Below, piece by piece: positions 37,515-47,031 of a stretch of DNA of 64,000 nucleotides (position 1 is its first letter; each line of letters begins with the position of its first letter). The notes under the pieces are model-generated. The model did no database searches. It was not told where the DNA came from and saw only the letters and a program-made list of their open reading frames with translations. The DNA lies in the NCBI RefSeq assembly GCF_005886145.1, contig NZ_CP040504.1, positions 930,001 through 994,000 of the forward strand, written 5' to 3'. The position numbers were made by a program, and so were the translations under genes. The DNA is from Neisseria sp. oral taxon 014 str. F0314 (GTDB lineage Bacteria > Pseudomonadota > Gammaproteobacteria > Burkholderiales > Neisseriaceae).

Positions 37515-38621
37515 ATGCGCTTACCAAAAAGCATTAAAAATACAAATACTAAAGCCAGTAAGACCGCAGGCGGGCTGAACAATCGGACCGCAATCGGTAT
37601 CGACATCAGCCAACACGCCATCAAAATGGTACAACTGGCAGGCCGTAGTTTAAACCAAATCCAACTGGAAAAATACGTTATTACCAAACTGCCTAAAAAT
37701 GTCGTCAAAGGCAACAAGATACAAGATTATGACCAGCTTGTAACGTATTTACAACATAGTTATACCCAATTACGCACTTCTTGCAAGAATTTTACTGCCG
37801 CCTTACCTCAAAGCCTAGCAACCGTTGAACACGCCTTTTACAACTCCAAAGAAACAGATTTGGATTTGGAAGAATTTGCGGAAAATGAAATCGCACAAAT
37901 CAGCGCATTAGAAGAAGTCAACTACGACTACCAGACTATCAGCAAATCCACTTCATCCGGCAGTGAACAAATTTTATTGGTCGCAGCAAAAAAAGATGAT
38001 ATCGAACCACGCATTGAACTTTTTGAAAATGCCGGGATGACGTTATCCGCATTGGATTTGGACTTGTTTGCGCAAAGTAACGCTTTCACATTTTGGATTA
38101 ACCAACATGCTCCAGAATTGTCCGATGAAAAAGTTGCCGTCTTTGGTATTTACGCAACACAAATGTACGCAATAGTGATGCAAAACGGCCATATCCTGTA
38201 TAAACAAGAAACCCCTGTTAGTACCGAACAATTAAATCAACTGATTCAAAGAACCTATCAGGTAACGGAAGAAAAAGCCGATCAAATGATGAAATCATCC
38301 AGCAAGCCTTCCGATTATCAAACACAAGTTGCTGATCGTTTCAATGTACAGGTTGCTCAAGAAATTCAGCGTGTTATGCAATTTTATTATACTACCCAAT
38401 CCAGTGACAATTTTTCAAATATCAAGCACATATTGTTAACAGGAACGGCTGCCCAGCAAGCTGGTTTGGCAGAAAGCATCTTCTCTCAAACTAATACACC
38501 GACACAATGCATCCATCCTGCTGCATACGCAGCAAGAAGTAATACTGTCGATTTACCACAGTTACAAATTGATGCGCCATCATTGACATTGGCATTTGGA
38601 TTGGCTTTAAGGGGACTTTAA
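37515..38621 (+). CDS. pilM: Type IV pilus assembly protein PilM
   Basis: PilM is a cytoplasmic actin-like ATPase that binds the N-terminus of PilN and links the inner-membrane alignment complex to the pilus motor. The 368-residue protein shows the FtsA-like phosphate loop region GIDISQHAIKMVQL near residue 28. A C-terminal nucleotide-binding stretch HILLTGTAAQQAGL follows. It starts the pilMNOPQ operon, with pilN beginning at the next base after its stop. The A/T-rich codon use differs from most genes in this window. Confidence 0.94.
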   Translation: MRLPKSIKNTNTKASKTAGGLNNRTAIGIDISQHAIKMVQLAGRSLNQIQLEKYVITKLPKNVVKGNKIQDYDQLVTYLQHSYTQLRTSCKNFTAALPQSLATVEHAFYNSKETDLDLEEFAENEIAQISALEEVNYDYQTISKSTSSGSEQILLVAAKKDDIEPRIELFENAGMTLSALDLDLFAQSNAFTFWINQHAPELSDEKVAVFGIYATQMYAIVMQNGHILYKQETPVSTEQLNQLIQRTYQVTEEKADQMMKSSSKPSDYQTQVADRFNVQVAQEIQRVMQFYYTTQSSDNFSNIKHILLTGTAAQQAGLAESIFSQTNTPTQCIHPAAYAARSNTVDLPQLQIDAPSLTLAFGLALRGL

Positions 38622-39212
38622 ATGATTGAATTTACCAAAATAAACCTTCTCCCCTATCGAGAAGAAATTAAACAACGTAAAAAACAACAATTTAATATTT
38701 TGATGTTGTCGGCTCTTTTAGCCGGTGTAGGTCTGTCTGTTTTGGCGTATGTTTCCATTAACAGCGCCATCAGTAACCAAGAAAGCCGCAATCAATTTTT
38801 GGAAACAGAAATTAGCAAACTCGATACTGACTTAGGCGAAATTAAAAAGCTGCAACAAGAAAAAGAAAACTTTTTGGCAAAAAAACAGAAAGTAGAAGAA
38901 TTGCAGGAAAAACGTTCTCAGGCGGCCTATATCATAGACACTTTAAACGTATTGACTCCAGAAAATACCTATTTAACAGCAGTTAATGCAGAAAATCCCA
39001 CTACTTATACAATTACGGGGCGAGCCATGAGCGACAACAAAATCGCTATGCTAATGCGCGCACTACCAAGTACGGGTGTATTTTCCCAACCCGAATTACT
39101 TAGCATCAAGAAAAATGATAATTATCAAGAATTTACTCTTAGAGTATTATTAAATCAATCAACTCCTTCGGTATCGGTTACTGAAACCAATCCACAATCT
39201 CAGGAGCAATAA
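38622..39212 (+). CDS. pilN: Type IV pilus assembly protein PilN
   Basis: PilN is a bitopic inner-membrane protein. The 196-residue product has the conserved cytoplasmic motif INLLPYREE (residues 7-15) that docks into PilM, a membrane span at about 25-45, and a coiled-coil stretch (ETEISKLDTDLGEIKKL and onward). A ferredoxin-like periplasmic domain completes it and dimerises with PilO. Its ATG follows the pilM stop with no intervening base. Confidence 0.94.
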   Translation: MIEFTKINLLPYREEIKQRKKQQFNILMLSALLAGVGLSVLAYVSINSAISNQESRNQFLETEISKLDTDLGEIKKLQQEKENFLAKKQKVEELQEKRSQAAYIIDTLNVLTPENTYLTAVNAENPTTYTITGRAMSDNKIAMLMRALPSTGVFSQPELLSIKKNDNYQEFTLRVLLNQSTPSVSVTETNPQSQEQ

Positions 39213-39213
39213 A

Positions 39214-39885
39214 ATGGCAGCCGCTAAATTAAAGAATATAGATTTGCAGAATCCCCATCTGCTTAATGCCCCTGCAAAATTCACTATTGCTGGATTGGTT
39301 GTGGCGGGGGTATTAGCAATCGGTTATTTTGGCGTATTCAAAGGTCAACTGGAAACTTTATCTTCCGAAGAAACCAAAGAAGTCGAACTGAAAAAGACTT
39401 ATACGAAAAAGAGTATCGAAGCTGCTAGCTTGGCTAACCTTCAAGCAGAACTGTCGTCCATTCGTTCCGCTTTTGATGTTCTATTGAAACAATTACCAAC
39501 CGATGCCGAAATTCCCACGCTGATTCAAGAACTGCACCAAGCAGGAGCGACAAACGGATTAAGATTAGACAGTGTACTCCCTCAAGCTCCAGTAAATGAC
39601 GGACCAATCCAAAAATTGCCTTATGAAATTGCTATTACTGGTAAATACAACCAGATTAGTCAATTCACCCGAGATGTCGGAAAGCTGTCTAGAATTATCA
39701 CTTTAGAATCGTTGAAGATTGATCAGGCTTCAGCCAATAAAGATGGAAAAAGCGATTTACTGACCCTCAGTGCAACGGCAACGACCTATAAAGCAAGACC
39801 GGCAGAAGAAGTCGCCGCTGAACTTGCGGCTAGCACGGCAGGAAACGAAAATGCTGCCGCAGATGCAAGCAAAAATAAAGAGTAA
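39214..39885 (+). CDS. pilO: Type IV pilus assembly protein PilO
   Basis: PilO pairs with PilN in the periplasm to form the alignment subcomplex that contacts PilP. The 223-residue protein has a short cytoplasmic N-terminus, one membrane span (about residues 25-45, GLVVAGVLAIGYFGVF), a helical coiled-coil region, and a core domain with LPYEIAITGKYNQISQF. The C-terminus is Ala-rich. One base separates it from pilN. Confidence 0.94.
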   Translation: MAAAKLKNIDLQNPHLLNAPAKFTIAGLVVAGVLAIGYFGVFKGQLETLSSEETKEVELKKTYTKKSIEAASLANLQAELSSIRSAFDVLLKQLPTDAEIPTLIQELHQAGATNGLRLDSVLPQAPVNDGPIQKLPYEIAITGKYNQISQFTRDVGKLSRIITLESLKIDQASANKDGKSDLLTLSATATTYKARPAEEVAAELAASTAGNENAAADASKNKE

Positions 39886-39908
39886 CAGCAAAATATCTTA
39901 GGGAAATC

Positions 39909-40472
39909 ATGAAAAATACCACCTTACTCTTAGGCATACTATCCTTAACTGCCTGCACTTCAACATATGAAGATTTAAATAAATGGATGTCCGATACTCG
40001 CCAAGAGGCGAAATCCCACATCATTCCTTTTGAAGCACCGACAGTTACACCTCCTAAAGCCTATGTACCACCAAACTACACTGGCATGAATGCCTTTGAT
40101 TCACGACGTTTAAACAATATCCTGAAAGGCAAAAATGCGCCCAACCTCAACCGTCCCAAAGAAACACTCGAAACTTTCAGCTTGGAGAACCTGAAATATG
40201 TGGGCAGCTTGAGCAAAGGTAATAAAGTTCAAGGATTTGTCGAAGCAGAAAATCATGTCTATACCGTTTCTCCAGGAAACTATATTGGACAAAATTACGG
40301 TCGAATTCAGAGTATCACACCCGACAAACTTATTCTGACTGAGCTAATAGAAGACAGTTACGGCAATTGGGTGTATCGAAATGCAGAATTACCGTTGAGC
40401 GGTTCAGGCAGAGACAACCAATCCGCATCTCAAGCCTCACCGAATGATTCAACCGCACCAGTTTCAAATTAA
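39909..40472 (+). CDS. pilP: Type IV pilus lipoprotein PilP
   Basis: PilP is a lipoprotein that connects PilN/PilO to the secretin PilQ. The 187-residue product has a lipoprotein signal ([11 protein letters not shown]) followed by a disordered Pro-rich linker. The beta-sandwich domain contains [19 protein letters not shown] and [11 protein letters not shown], and a Ser/Asn-rich tail ends the protein. It is in the pil operon between pilO and pilQ. Confidence 0.94.
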   Translation: MKNTTLLLGILSLTACTSTYEDLNKWMSDTRQEAKSHIIPFEAPTVTPPKAYVPPNYTGMNAFDSRRLNNILKGKNAPNLNRPKETLETFSLENLKYVGSLSKGNKVQGFVEAENHVYTVSPGNYIGQNYGRIQSITPDKLILTELIEDSYGNWVYRNAELPLSGSGRDNQSASQASPNDSTAPVSN

Positions 40473-40489
40473 TCAAGGGGTCTCACTTT

Positions 40490-42637
40490 ATGAAAACCAA
40501 CAACATTACTAAAATTTTTGCCGGTATCAGCATCGCCATGGTTGCGCAAATGAGTTTTGCAGGCAACATTACCGACATCAATGTCTCTACACTTCCCGAC
40601 AATCAAAAAATCGTCAAGATCCGTTTTGACCGTGACGTAGCTAGTCCTCGTGGCTTCGTAACCACAACACCTTCTCGGATTGCTTTGGATTTTTCCAAAA
40701 CCAATATTCGTTTGCCACAACCTGTTCTGGAATATGCAGATCCCTTGTTGAACCGAATTACGGCAGCACAGAATAATGACCGCGCCCGTATCTTGTTGGG
40801 TTTGAATAAGGCCGGCCAATACAATACTGAAATCCGTGGACAGGAAGTATGGGTTTATGTCAGCGAATCAGCAGACAAAACAGCCTATAAGCCTGTATCT
40901 ACTCCTCGTCCTGCTACAAATAATTTCGTATCCAGTCCTGCCGCACGTACCGTATCGACCACCCAAACCACGGCAAATACAAACGTTGATTTCCACAAAG
41001 GGGCATCGAATTCCGGCGTTATCGAACTGTCGGCACCTTCCTTTACGGGAGAACCTGAGATCAAGCAGCAAAAAGACCGTGTCATTATTACATTGAAAAA
41101 CAATCCATTGCCCACTCAGGCTCAACGCAGTCTGGATGTCGGTGATTTCAACACACCAGTACGTAATGTTACTTTGAAACGTATCGGCAATGCGACCCAA
41201 CTGGTTATCCGTAACAACGGTAACTGGGATATTCGTACCAAATCTTCCTCTGGCCGTTATACATTTGAAATTGTACCCAAATCCGCTACTACAGAATCAC
41301 GCGGTTTGAACAGTAACGCCAATAAATCATTTAACGGCCGTAAGATTTCTTTGGATTTCCAAGATGTCGATGTCCGTACTATTTTGCAGATTCTGGCAAA
41401 AGAATCAGGTACAAACATTGTCGCCAGCGACAGCGTAAACGGCAAAATGACCTTATCCTTAAAAGAGGTACCTTGGGATCAGGCTTTGGATTTGGTTATG
41501 CAAGCGCGCAATTTGGATATGCGCCGACAAGGAAATATTATCAACATCGCTCCGCGTGAAGAATTGCTGAACAAAGATAAGGCAACGTTGCAGGCCCAAA
41601 AAGAAATTGAAGAACTGGGTCCTTTGTTCTCACAAACATTCCAATTGAAATACAAAAATGTGGAAGAGTTCCGCAAAATCTTGCGATTAGATGACAATGG
41701 CAACAGTAGTGGCAATGACCGCAACACATTATTAAGCAGCCGCGGCAGTGCATTGATTGACCCTGCTACCAACACATTGATTATTACCGACAACCATACC
41801 GTCATCCAAAAATTCCGCAAACTGATTGACGAGTTGGACGTACCGACACGTCAGGTTATGGTTGAAGCCCGTATCGTTGAGGCAGAAGAAGGTTTTTCCC
41901 GCAATTTGGGTGTGAAATTCGGTGCTGCAGGTGCAGGTAGCCGGAACGCATGGGGTAGTAACTGGAGTAATGCCCAGAATAATAATAATACGAATGCATC
42001 CTTTAATCGTGGCGAAGTAGGGTATAGAACATGGTCTCTTGACCCCAACGTTAGCCTGCCTACGGCATCTGCAACATCCAGTATTGCTTTGGTACGCTCC
42101 CTTTCTTCCGGTGCATTGGGACTCGAATTATCCGCATCCGAAGAATTGGGCAAAAGCAAAACCTTGTCCAACCCCCGTGTTCTGACGCAGGACCGGAAAG
42201 AAGCAATTATCGAATCTGGTACGGAGATACCCTACCAAGAAGCGACTTCAAGCGGTGCCACTTCGGTAACGTTCAAAAAAGCGGTATTGGGTCTGACTGT
42301 TACGCCAAATATCACGCCTGACGGTCAAATCATTATGACAGTCAAAATCAATAAGGATTCTCCGATTGACTGTCAAACCGACGGCTTACGAACCAAATGT
42401 ATCAGTACCAAAAACCTGAATACCCAAGCTATGGTGGAAGACGGTGGCACACTGATTGTCGGCGGCATCTACGAAGAGGAAAACTCCAATGCAGTCAACA
42501 AGGTACCGTTATTGGGAGATATTCCTGTAGTTGGCAATTTGTTCAAATCTCGCGGGCGCAGTGAAAGACGCCGTGAATTACTGATATTTATTACTCCGCG
42601 TATTATGGACGGAGTTGGCAGCAACTTACGCTATTAA
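40490..42637 (+). CDS. pilQ: Type IV pilus secretin PilQ, short-linker form
   Basis: PilQ forms the outer-membrane channel for the pilus and for DNA uptake. The 715-residue protein has a signal peptide cleaved near MSFA-GN, two AMIN-type beta domains (about residues 25-125 and 175-265), an N0/N1 region with [19 protein letters not shown], and the secretin core ending in [16 protein letters not shown]. Between the AMIN domains meningococcal PilQ carries PAKQ-type small basic repeats (from memory). Here that linker is a Ser/Thr/Pro/Asn-rich stretch without repeats, which explains the shorter length. An AAT repeat encodes four Asn in a variable surface region near residue 500. Confidence 0.95.
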   Translation: MKTNNITKIFAGISIAMVAQMSFAGNITDINVSTLPDNQKIVKIRFDRDVASPRGFVTTTPSRIALDFSKTNIRLPQPVLEYADPLLNRITAAQNNDRARILLGLNKAGQYNTEIRGQEVWVYVSESADKTAYKPVSTPRPATNNFVSSPAARTVSTTQTTANTNVDFHKGASNSGVIELSAPSFTGEPEIKQQKDRVIITLKNNPLPTQAQRSLDVGDFNTPVRNVTLKRIGNATQLVIRNNGNWDIRTKSSSGRYTFEIVPKSATTESRGLNSNANKSFNGRKISLDFQDVDVRTILQILAKESGTNIVASDSVNGKMTLSLKEVPWDQALDLVMQARNLDMRRQGNIINIAPREELLNKDKATLQAQKEIEELGPLFSQTFQLKYKNVEEFRKILRLDDNGNSSGNDRNTLLSSRGSALIDPATNTLIITDNHTVIQKFRKLIDELDVPTRQVMVEARIVEAEEGFSRNLGVKFGAAGAGSRNAWGSNWSNAQNNNNTNASFNRGEVGYRTWSLDPNVSLPTASATSSIALVRSLSSGALGLELSASEELGKSKTLSNPRVLTQDRKEAIIESGTEIPYQEATSSGATSVTFKKAVLGLTVTPNITPDGQIIMTVKINKDSPIDCQTDGLRTKCISTKNLNTQAMVEDGGTLIVGGIYEEENSNAVNKVPLLGDIPVVGNLFKSRGRSERRRELLIFITPRIMDGVGSNLRY

Positions 42638-42650
42638 TATCGCAAACGAA

Positions 42651-42693
42651 TAAAACAAGCGCATCTTCTATTTTCAAGATGCGCTTGTTTTTT
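42651..42693 (+). terminator. Rho-independent terminator of the pilMNOPQ operon
   Basis: AACAAGCGCATCTT and AAGATGCGCTTGTT form a 14-bp stem (42654-42667 and 42676-42689) followed by Ts. It contains no uptake sequence, unlike most terminators in the window. Confidence 0.9.
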
Positions 42694-43101
42694 AAACCTC
42701 ATCATAAATATGTCATGTCAACCCATTTATTAGGCTGTGTTTGGATATTGCATTGATATTTAACTTTTTGTCATTCCCGAAATTTACCGAATACTTTTAT
42801 AGGCCGTCTGAAAACATCTTGAACCATACCTTTGAATCATAAAACTAAATTTCCGAGTTGGGTTAAACAAATCGGCTCATCGTTAATTGCAGATCTCAGA
42901 AAAATCAGGCTTTGGGTTTCAAAAAACTTACTTTCTATCCAACAACCTCCAAATATTCAATTCCAAATTTGCTCCTGCATAAACTTAGCGGCAACGGAAA
43001 ATCCATCTCTCCCATTTTACGGTCGCTTTACCATCATTGCTTATCCTCCCAAATCGGATTTCCCATAGATAAAAAACATCCCCTTACCGATTTCGTTTAA
43101 A
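42694..43101. other. Low-GC spacer between pilQ and aroK
   Basis: About 400 bases follow the pilQ terminator with no recognisable gene. One uptake sequence lies near 42804. Two short frames (42832-43068 and 42912-43100) lack ribosome sites and protein-like character. The spacer is much longer than typical gaps here, so it may be remnant DNA or carry an aroK leader. Confidence 0.5.
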
Positions 43102-43626
43102 ATGCCCGTTATGAAACCAATAACAGGTAATTTGTTTTTTGTCGGCTTAATGGGGGCGGGTAAAACAACGTTAGGCAGACATATTGCCAAAACGCTCGAC
43201 CGTCCGTTTTACGACAGCGATCATGAGATTTGCAAATGTTCCGGCGTCTCTATTTCAACGATATTCGAAGTGGAGGGAGAACAGGGGTTCCGCAGCCGTG
43301 AAACAGCCATGTTGAAAAAACTGGCCGCAATGAAAAATATCGTTCTTTCTACCGGAGGCGGAGCGGTATTGCGTGAAGAAAACCGCATATGCCTGCGCAA
43401 CAACGGTACGGTTATTTATCTTCATGCCTGTCCTGAAACCTTGCTGGAACGAACCCGCCACGATACTAGCCGACCATTATTGCAAGTAGAGAATCCGCTG
43501 GCCAAGTTGCGCGAACTTTATGATTCCCGCGATGCAGTTTACCGGCAAACCGCGCATATCGTCATCGAATCGGGGAACTGCCAAAAAACCATCAGCAAGC
43601 TGCTTGATATTCTGCACAACAGGTAA
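43102..43626 (+). CDS. aroK: Shikimate kinase AroK
   Basis: AroK phosphorylates shikimate in aromatic amino acid synthesis. The protein has the P-loop [18 protein letters not shown], the shikimate-binding FYDSDHEI with Asp and Arg58-type FRSRE, and the lid and [13 protein letters not shown] motifs. The start is uncertain: ATG at 43102 gives 174 residues, while ATG at 43111 (MKPITGNLF) gives 171; neither has a clear ribosome site. aroB follows 100 bases later, with an uptake-sequence terminator between them. Confidence 0.93.
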   Translation: MPVMKPITGNLFFVGLMGAGKTTLGRHIAKTLDRPFYDSDHEICKCSGVSISTIFEVEGEQGFRSRETAMLKKLAAMKNIVLSTGGGAVLREENRICLRNNGTVIYLHACPETLLERTRHDTSRPLLQVENPLAKLRELYDSRDAVYRQTAHIVIESGNCQKTISKLLDILHNR

Positions 43627-43660
43627 AGGCGCGGTATCCGGCTACCGCTTTTCAAATACG

Positions 43661-43705
43661 GAGGCCGTCTGAAACGAAACACCCTTAAGTTCAGACGGCC
43701 TTTTT
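43661..43705 (+). terminator. Uptake-sequence terminator between aroK and aroB
   Basis: GAGGCCGTCTGAA (43661-43673) pairs with TTCAGACGGCC (43690-43700), followed by TTTTT. It may only attenuate, since aroB lies immediately downstream with the same orientation. Confidence 0.75.
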
Positions 43706-43725
43706 ATTACATAGGACTCTTTATT

Positions 43726-44811
43726 ATGACTATGCATACCCTGACCGTCCAAACCCCGTCGCACCCCTATCCCATCTTTATCGGGCACGACCTTATCGGG
43801 CAGGCCGATGTCCTGCTGAAACCTTATTTGGGCAAAAAAGCCGCCGTCATTACCAACGAAACTGTTGCCCCTCTTTATCTCCGGGCTTTTCAGACGGCCT
43901 TGGACAAGCTGGGAATCCCCCATTTCAGCATCATTCTGCCCGACGGTGAAAAATACAAAAACTGGCAGACCCTCAATCTGATTTTCGACGGGCTGATGCA
44001 GAATCGCGCCGAACGCAAAACCACCTTAATTGCCTTGGGCGGCGGCGTGATTGGCGACATGGTCGGTTTCGCTGCGGCCACATACCAGCGCGGCGCGCCG
44101 TTTATCCAAGTGCCGACCACCCTGTTGAGCCAAGTCGACTCCTCCGTCGGCGGTAAAACCGCCATCAACCACCCGCTCGGCAAAAACATGATAGGCGCGT
44201 TCTACCAACCGCAAGCCGTACTTGCCGACCTCTCCACACTCAAAACCCTGCCCGAGCGCGAATTATCCGCAGGCATGGCCGAAGTCATCAAATACGGCGC
44301 ACTCGGCGATATTGGATTTTTTGAATGGCTGGAACAAAACATGGCCGATTTGATGGCGCAAAACCAAACCAAACTGGCCCGCGCCGTGTATCACTGCTGC
44401 AAAATGAAAGCCGACATCGTCGCCCAAGACGAAACGGAACAAGGCATCCGCGCATGGCTCAACCTCGGCCATACTTTCGGCCATGCCATTGAAGCCGAAA
44501 TGGGCTACGGCGTATGGCTGCACGGAGAGGCCGTAGCCGCAGGCTGCGTATTGGCGGCCCGCCTGTCGGAAGTCCTCGGCAAAACCACGGAAAACGACAC
44601 CCGCCGCATTGCCACCCTGCTTGAAGCGGCGAAACTGCCTTCCGCACCGCCGAAATTTGCCTTTGAAAAATGGATAGGACACATGAGCCACGACAAAAAA
44701 GTCAGCAGCGGCGTTATGCGCTTTGTCGGCCTGAACCGTTTGGGCGAAGCGGACATTACCGAAATCACCGATATGGAAATCCTACGCCAAACCTTGCAGC
44801 CCTATCTGTAA
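43726..44811 (+). CDS. aroB: 3-dehydroquinate synthase AroB
   Basis: AroB converts DAHP to 3-dehydroquinate using NAD+ and a divalent metal. The 361-residue protein has the NAD-binding [13 protein letters not shown] near residue 104, [20 protein letters not shown], and metal ligands in GHTFGHAIE and [10 protein letters not shown]. The Met at residue 3 (43732) is an alternative start. It follows aroK in the standard order. Confidence 0.95.
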   Translation: MTMHTLTVQTPSHPYPIFIGHDLIGQADVLLKPYLGKKAAVITNETVAPLYLRAFQTALDKLGIPHFSIILPDGEKYKNWQTLNLIFDGLMQNRAERKTTLIALGGGVIGDMVGFAAATYQRGAPFIQVPTTLLSQVDSSVGGKTAINHPLGKNMIGAFYQPQAVLADLSTLKTLPERELSAGMAEVIKYGALGDIGFFEWLEQNMADLMAQNQTKLARAVYHCCKMKADIVAQDETEQGIRAWLNLGHTFGHAIEAEMGYGVWLHGEAVAAGCVLAARLSEVLGKTTENDTRRIATLLEAAKLPSAPPKFAFEKWIGHMSHDKKVSSGVMRFVGLNRLGEADITEITDMEILRQTLQPYL

Positions 44812-44829
44812 CAGTGCCGCGCACAAACT

Positions 44830-44864
44830 GAGGCCGTCTGAAAATCCGGTTTTCAGACGGCCTC
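44830..44864 (+). terminator. Uptake-sequence terminator of aroB
   Basis: Arms GAGGCCGTCTGAAAA (44830-44844) and TTTTCAGACGGCCTC (44850-44864) form a 15-bp stem with a 5-base loop. Confidence 0.85.
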
Positions 44865-44907
44865 TTATCAAATCGTTTCCGGTTATAAACATATCGCCGG
44901 ACACCTA

Positions 44908-44936
44908 TTGAAACCGCCCGTCCGATACACCATAAT
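44908..44936 (+). promoter_or_regulatory. Predicted sigma-70 promoter of the amidotransferase gene
   Basis: TTGAAA (44908-44913) and CATAAT (44931-44936) are 17 bases apart, 48 bases before the ATG. Confidence 0.55.
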
Positions 44937-44983
44937 CCTATCTGTTCCCACTCTCCGACATCAAAATAACAAAGGTCAAGACC

Positions 44984-45826
44984 ATGTGCCAACTGCTCGG
45001 CATGAACTGCAACACCCCCACGGACATCATGTTCTCATTTGAAGGCTTCCGCCGCCGTGGCGGCATCACCGACCACCACGCCGACGGTTTCGGTATCGGC
45101 TTCTTCGAAGGACGCGGCGTGCGCCTATTTCACGACGACAAACCCAGCGCCAACTCCCCCGTCGCCGACTTGGTCCGCGCCTACCAAATCAAATCAGAAA
45201 ACGTCATCGCCCACATCCGCAAAGCCTCGCAGGGACAAACCTCGCTGGCCAACACCCATCCCTTCATGCGCGAAATGTGGGGCGAATACTGGCTCTTCGC
45301 ACACAACGGACATTTGATTGATTTCTATCCCGAGCAAGGCGAGTATTACCATGCCGTCGGTACCACCGATTCCGAACGCGCGTTCTGCTACATCCTCAAC
45401 CGTCTGCGCAACCGATTTGCCGCCAAACCCGACGCCGGAACCCTGTTCGACGCCATCGCCGCGCTGACGCACGAAATCCGCCGCCACGGATTGTTCAACT
45501 TCGTCATGTCCAACGGCGATTGTCTGTTTGCTCATGCCAGCACGCTGTTGCACTATATCGTGCGCAAAGCACCGTTTGGCAAAGCACGGCTTTTGGACGA
45601 CGACGTGATGGTCGATTTTGCCGAAGTTACCACCCCGAACGACAAAGTCGCCGTCATCGCCACCCTGCCGCTAACCCGAGACGAGACCTGGTCGCAACTG
45701 GCCGTCGACGAACTGGTCATGTTCCGCGATGGCGACATCGTCCGCAGCGACAGGCCCAAAAACCCCGTCTACATGAGCGCGGAAGAAGGCTTGGAAATCG
45801 CGCGCGCCGCAGGTGTGGCCGTATAA
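44984..45826 (+). CDS. Class II glutamine amidotransferase (YafJ-like)
   Basis: The 280-residue protein begins MCQLLGMNCNTP, so Cys2 becomes the N-terminal nucleophile after Met removal. GITDHHADGFGIGFFEG and the oxyanion/Asn-Gly stretch FAHNGHLIDF complete a GATase_4-type Ntn-hydrolase domain. Only the amidotransferase domain is present, as in E. coli YafJ, whose substrate is unknown. It is not a purF or glmS fragment, since no synthetase domain follows. It has its own promoter and lies between aroB and nrdR, an order I recall from meningococcus. Confidence 0.85.
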   Translation: MCQLLGMNCNTPTDIMFSFEGFRRRGGITDHHADGFGIGFFEGRGVRLFHDDKPSANSPVADLVRAYQIKSENVIAHIRKASQGQTSLANTHPFMREMWGEYWLFAHNGHLIDFYPEQGEYYHAVGTTDSERAFCYILNRLRNRFAAKPDAGTLFDAIAALTHEIRRHGLFNFVMSNGDCLFAHASTLLHYIVRKAPFGKARLLDDDVMVDFAEVTTPNDKVAVIATLPLTRDETWSQLAVDELVMFRDGDIVRSDRPKNPVYMSAEEGLEIARAAGVAV

Positions 45827-45934
45827 TCCTGAGGCCCGTATCGTTGGCATCCTAGACGAATAAACCTTTTACTCTATACGGGAATTACCGCTTCGGCTAC
45901 AATAACCGTTTACAAACAAACGGTTTATATCGCT

Positions 45935-46399
45935 ATGAAATGTCCTTTCTGCCAACACCCCAACACCCAGGTAACCGACTCGCGGCTGCTGGAAGAAACC
46001 AACAGCATCCGCCGTCGGCGCCGCTGCTCGGAGTGCGGACAGCGTTTCAGCACATTTGAAACCGTAGAAATGCGTATGCCGCAAGTTACCAAAACCAACG
46101 GTGCCCGCGTCGCCTTCAATCCGCACAAACTGCACACCAGCCTGTCCCGCGCGCTGCACAAACGCCCCGTTTCCCCCGAAACGATAGACGAAACCGTCGC
46201 CCTTATCGAACAACGCCTCTACCAGCTCGGACGCAAAGAAGTGCCCTCCAAGCTGGTCGGCGAAATGGCGATGGAAGAACTGGCCAAAATCGACCAAGTC
46301 GCGTATGTGCGTTTCGCGTCGGTTTATAAGAGCTTCAACGACGTTTCCGAATTTACCCAAGCCATCGCCACCCTGCCAAAAGACCGTCCGGCGGAATAG
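45935..46399 (+). CDS. nrdR: Transcriptional repressor NrdR
   Basis: NrdR represses ribonucleotide reductase genes in response to the ATP/dATP balance. The 154-residue protein has an N-terminal zinc ribbon (CPFCQHPNTQV and RRRCSECGQRFSTFE) and an ATP-cone domain (about residues 49-140) with VTKTNGARVAFN. A TACAAT element at 45898 may be its -10. The next gene follows after 30 bases, so nrdR, the lipoprotein gene and ribD are likely co-transcribed. Confidence 0.95.
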   Translation: MKCPFCQHPNTQVTDSRLLEETNSIRRRRRCSECGQRFSTFETVEMRMPQVTKTNGARVAFNPHKLHTSLSRALHKRPVSPETIDETVALIEQRLYQLGRKEVPSKLVGEMAMEELAKIDQVAYVRFASVYKSFNDVSEFTQAIATLPKDRPAE

Positions 46400-46429
46400 G
46401 CAGCCGCCTGCCAAGAAGGAATATGACCG

Positions 46430-47017
46430 GTGAAACCCGTATTGTTTATATTTGCCGCAGCTTTGTCCGCCCTGACCGCCTGCGGCAAAACCGACGCCCC
46501 GCACACGCCTCCCGCCACTGCATCTTCCGCCGCCGTTGCCGAAGATGCGCCCGCCCCTGCCGAAAATACCGTTCAAACCTTAATCAGCAAAGACAATAAA
46601 ATCAAAATCGTCGTGGCAAACGGCCATTTCAGCGACGTCAGTCCCGATGCAGGGTCACTGCCGGAAAACGTGTCTGCGGAAGAAATGACGCTGCTGCAAT
46701 ACGACGGAATGCTCGGTATCACGCTTTACGCCGACAATCTCGGTCCGGCACAGACCGATGCGAAAACCTATTTCGCCAATTTGAAAAACGAATTGCAGTC
46801 TGCCGAAGGGCTGACCGACGTGCAGGTAGGCATCGCCACCGACAACCGCATGAACTACCGTTTTTCGCAAACCACGGCCGGCGGCATATTGAACGAAAAC
46901 TGCATCGCCATCCATGAAACCAATCTGTATAATGTCTGCGCCAATAGCAATACCGCGTCGCAGGAAGAACTGGCCTCCGTTTTGAAAGAAGTCAGTCTGA
47001 TTAAACAAACCGATTAG
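46430..47017 (+). CDS. Hypothetical lipoprotein
   Basis: Translation starts at a GTG (AAGGA lies about ten bases upstream), giving 195 residues with the lipoprotein signal MKPVLFIFAAALSALTAC. A ~30-residue Pro/Ala-rich linker precedes a domain of about 140 residues (residues ~45-195), with YDGMLGITLYADNLGPAQTDAKTYF split across a helix, and a Cys pair in LNENCIAIHETNLYNVC. I do not recognise the family. An ATG at 46423 is out of frame and rejected. Conservation between nrdR and ribD in Neisseria suggests a species-typical envelope lipoprotein. Confidence 0.8.
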   Translation: MKPVLFIFAAALSALTACGKTDAPHTPPATASSAAVAEDAPAPAENTVQTLISKDNKIKIVVANGHFSDVSPDAGSLPENVSAEEMTLLQYDGMLGITLYADNLGPAQTDAKTYFANLKNELQSAEGLTDVQVGIATDNRMNYRFSQTTAGGILNENCIAIHETNLYNVCANSNTASQEELASVLKEVSLIKQTD

Positions 47018-47031
47018 AGGCCGTCTGAAAA

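Noticed and set aside
42832..43068. 78-codon frame between pilQ and aroK
   Set aside because: No ribosome site, no recognisable composition, and an equally long frame overlaps it.
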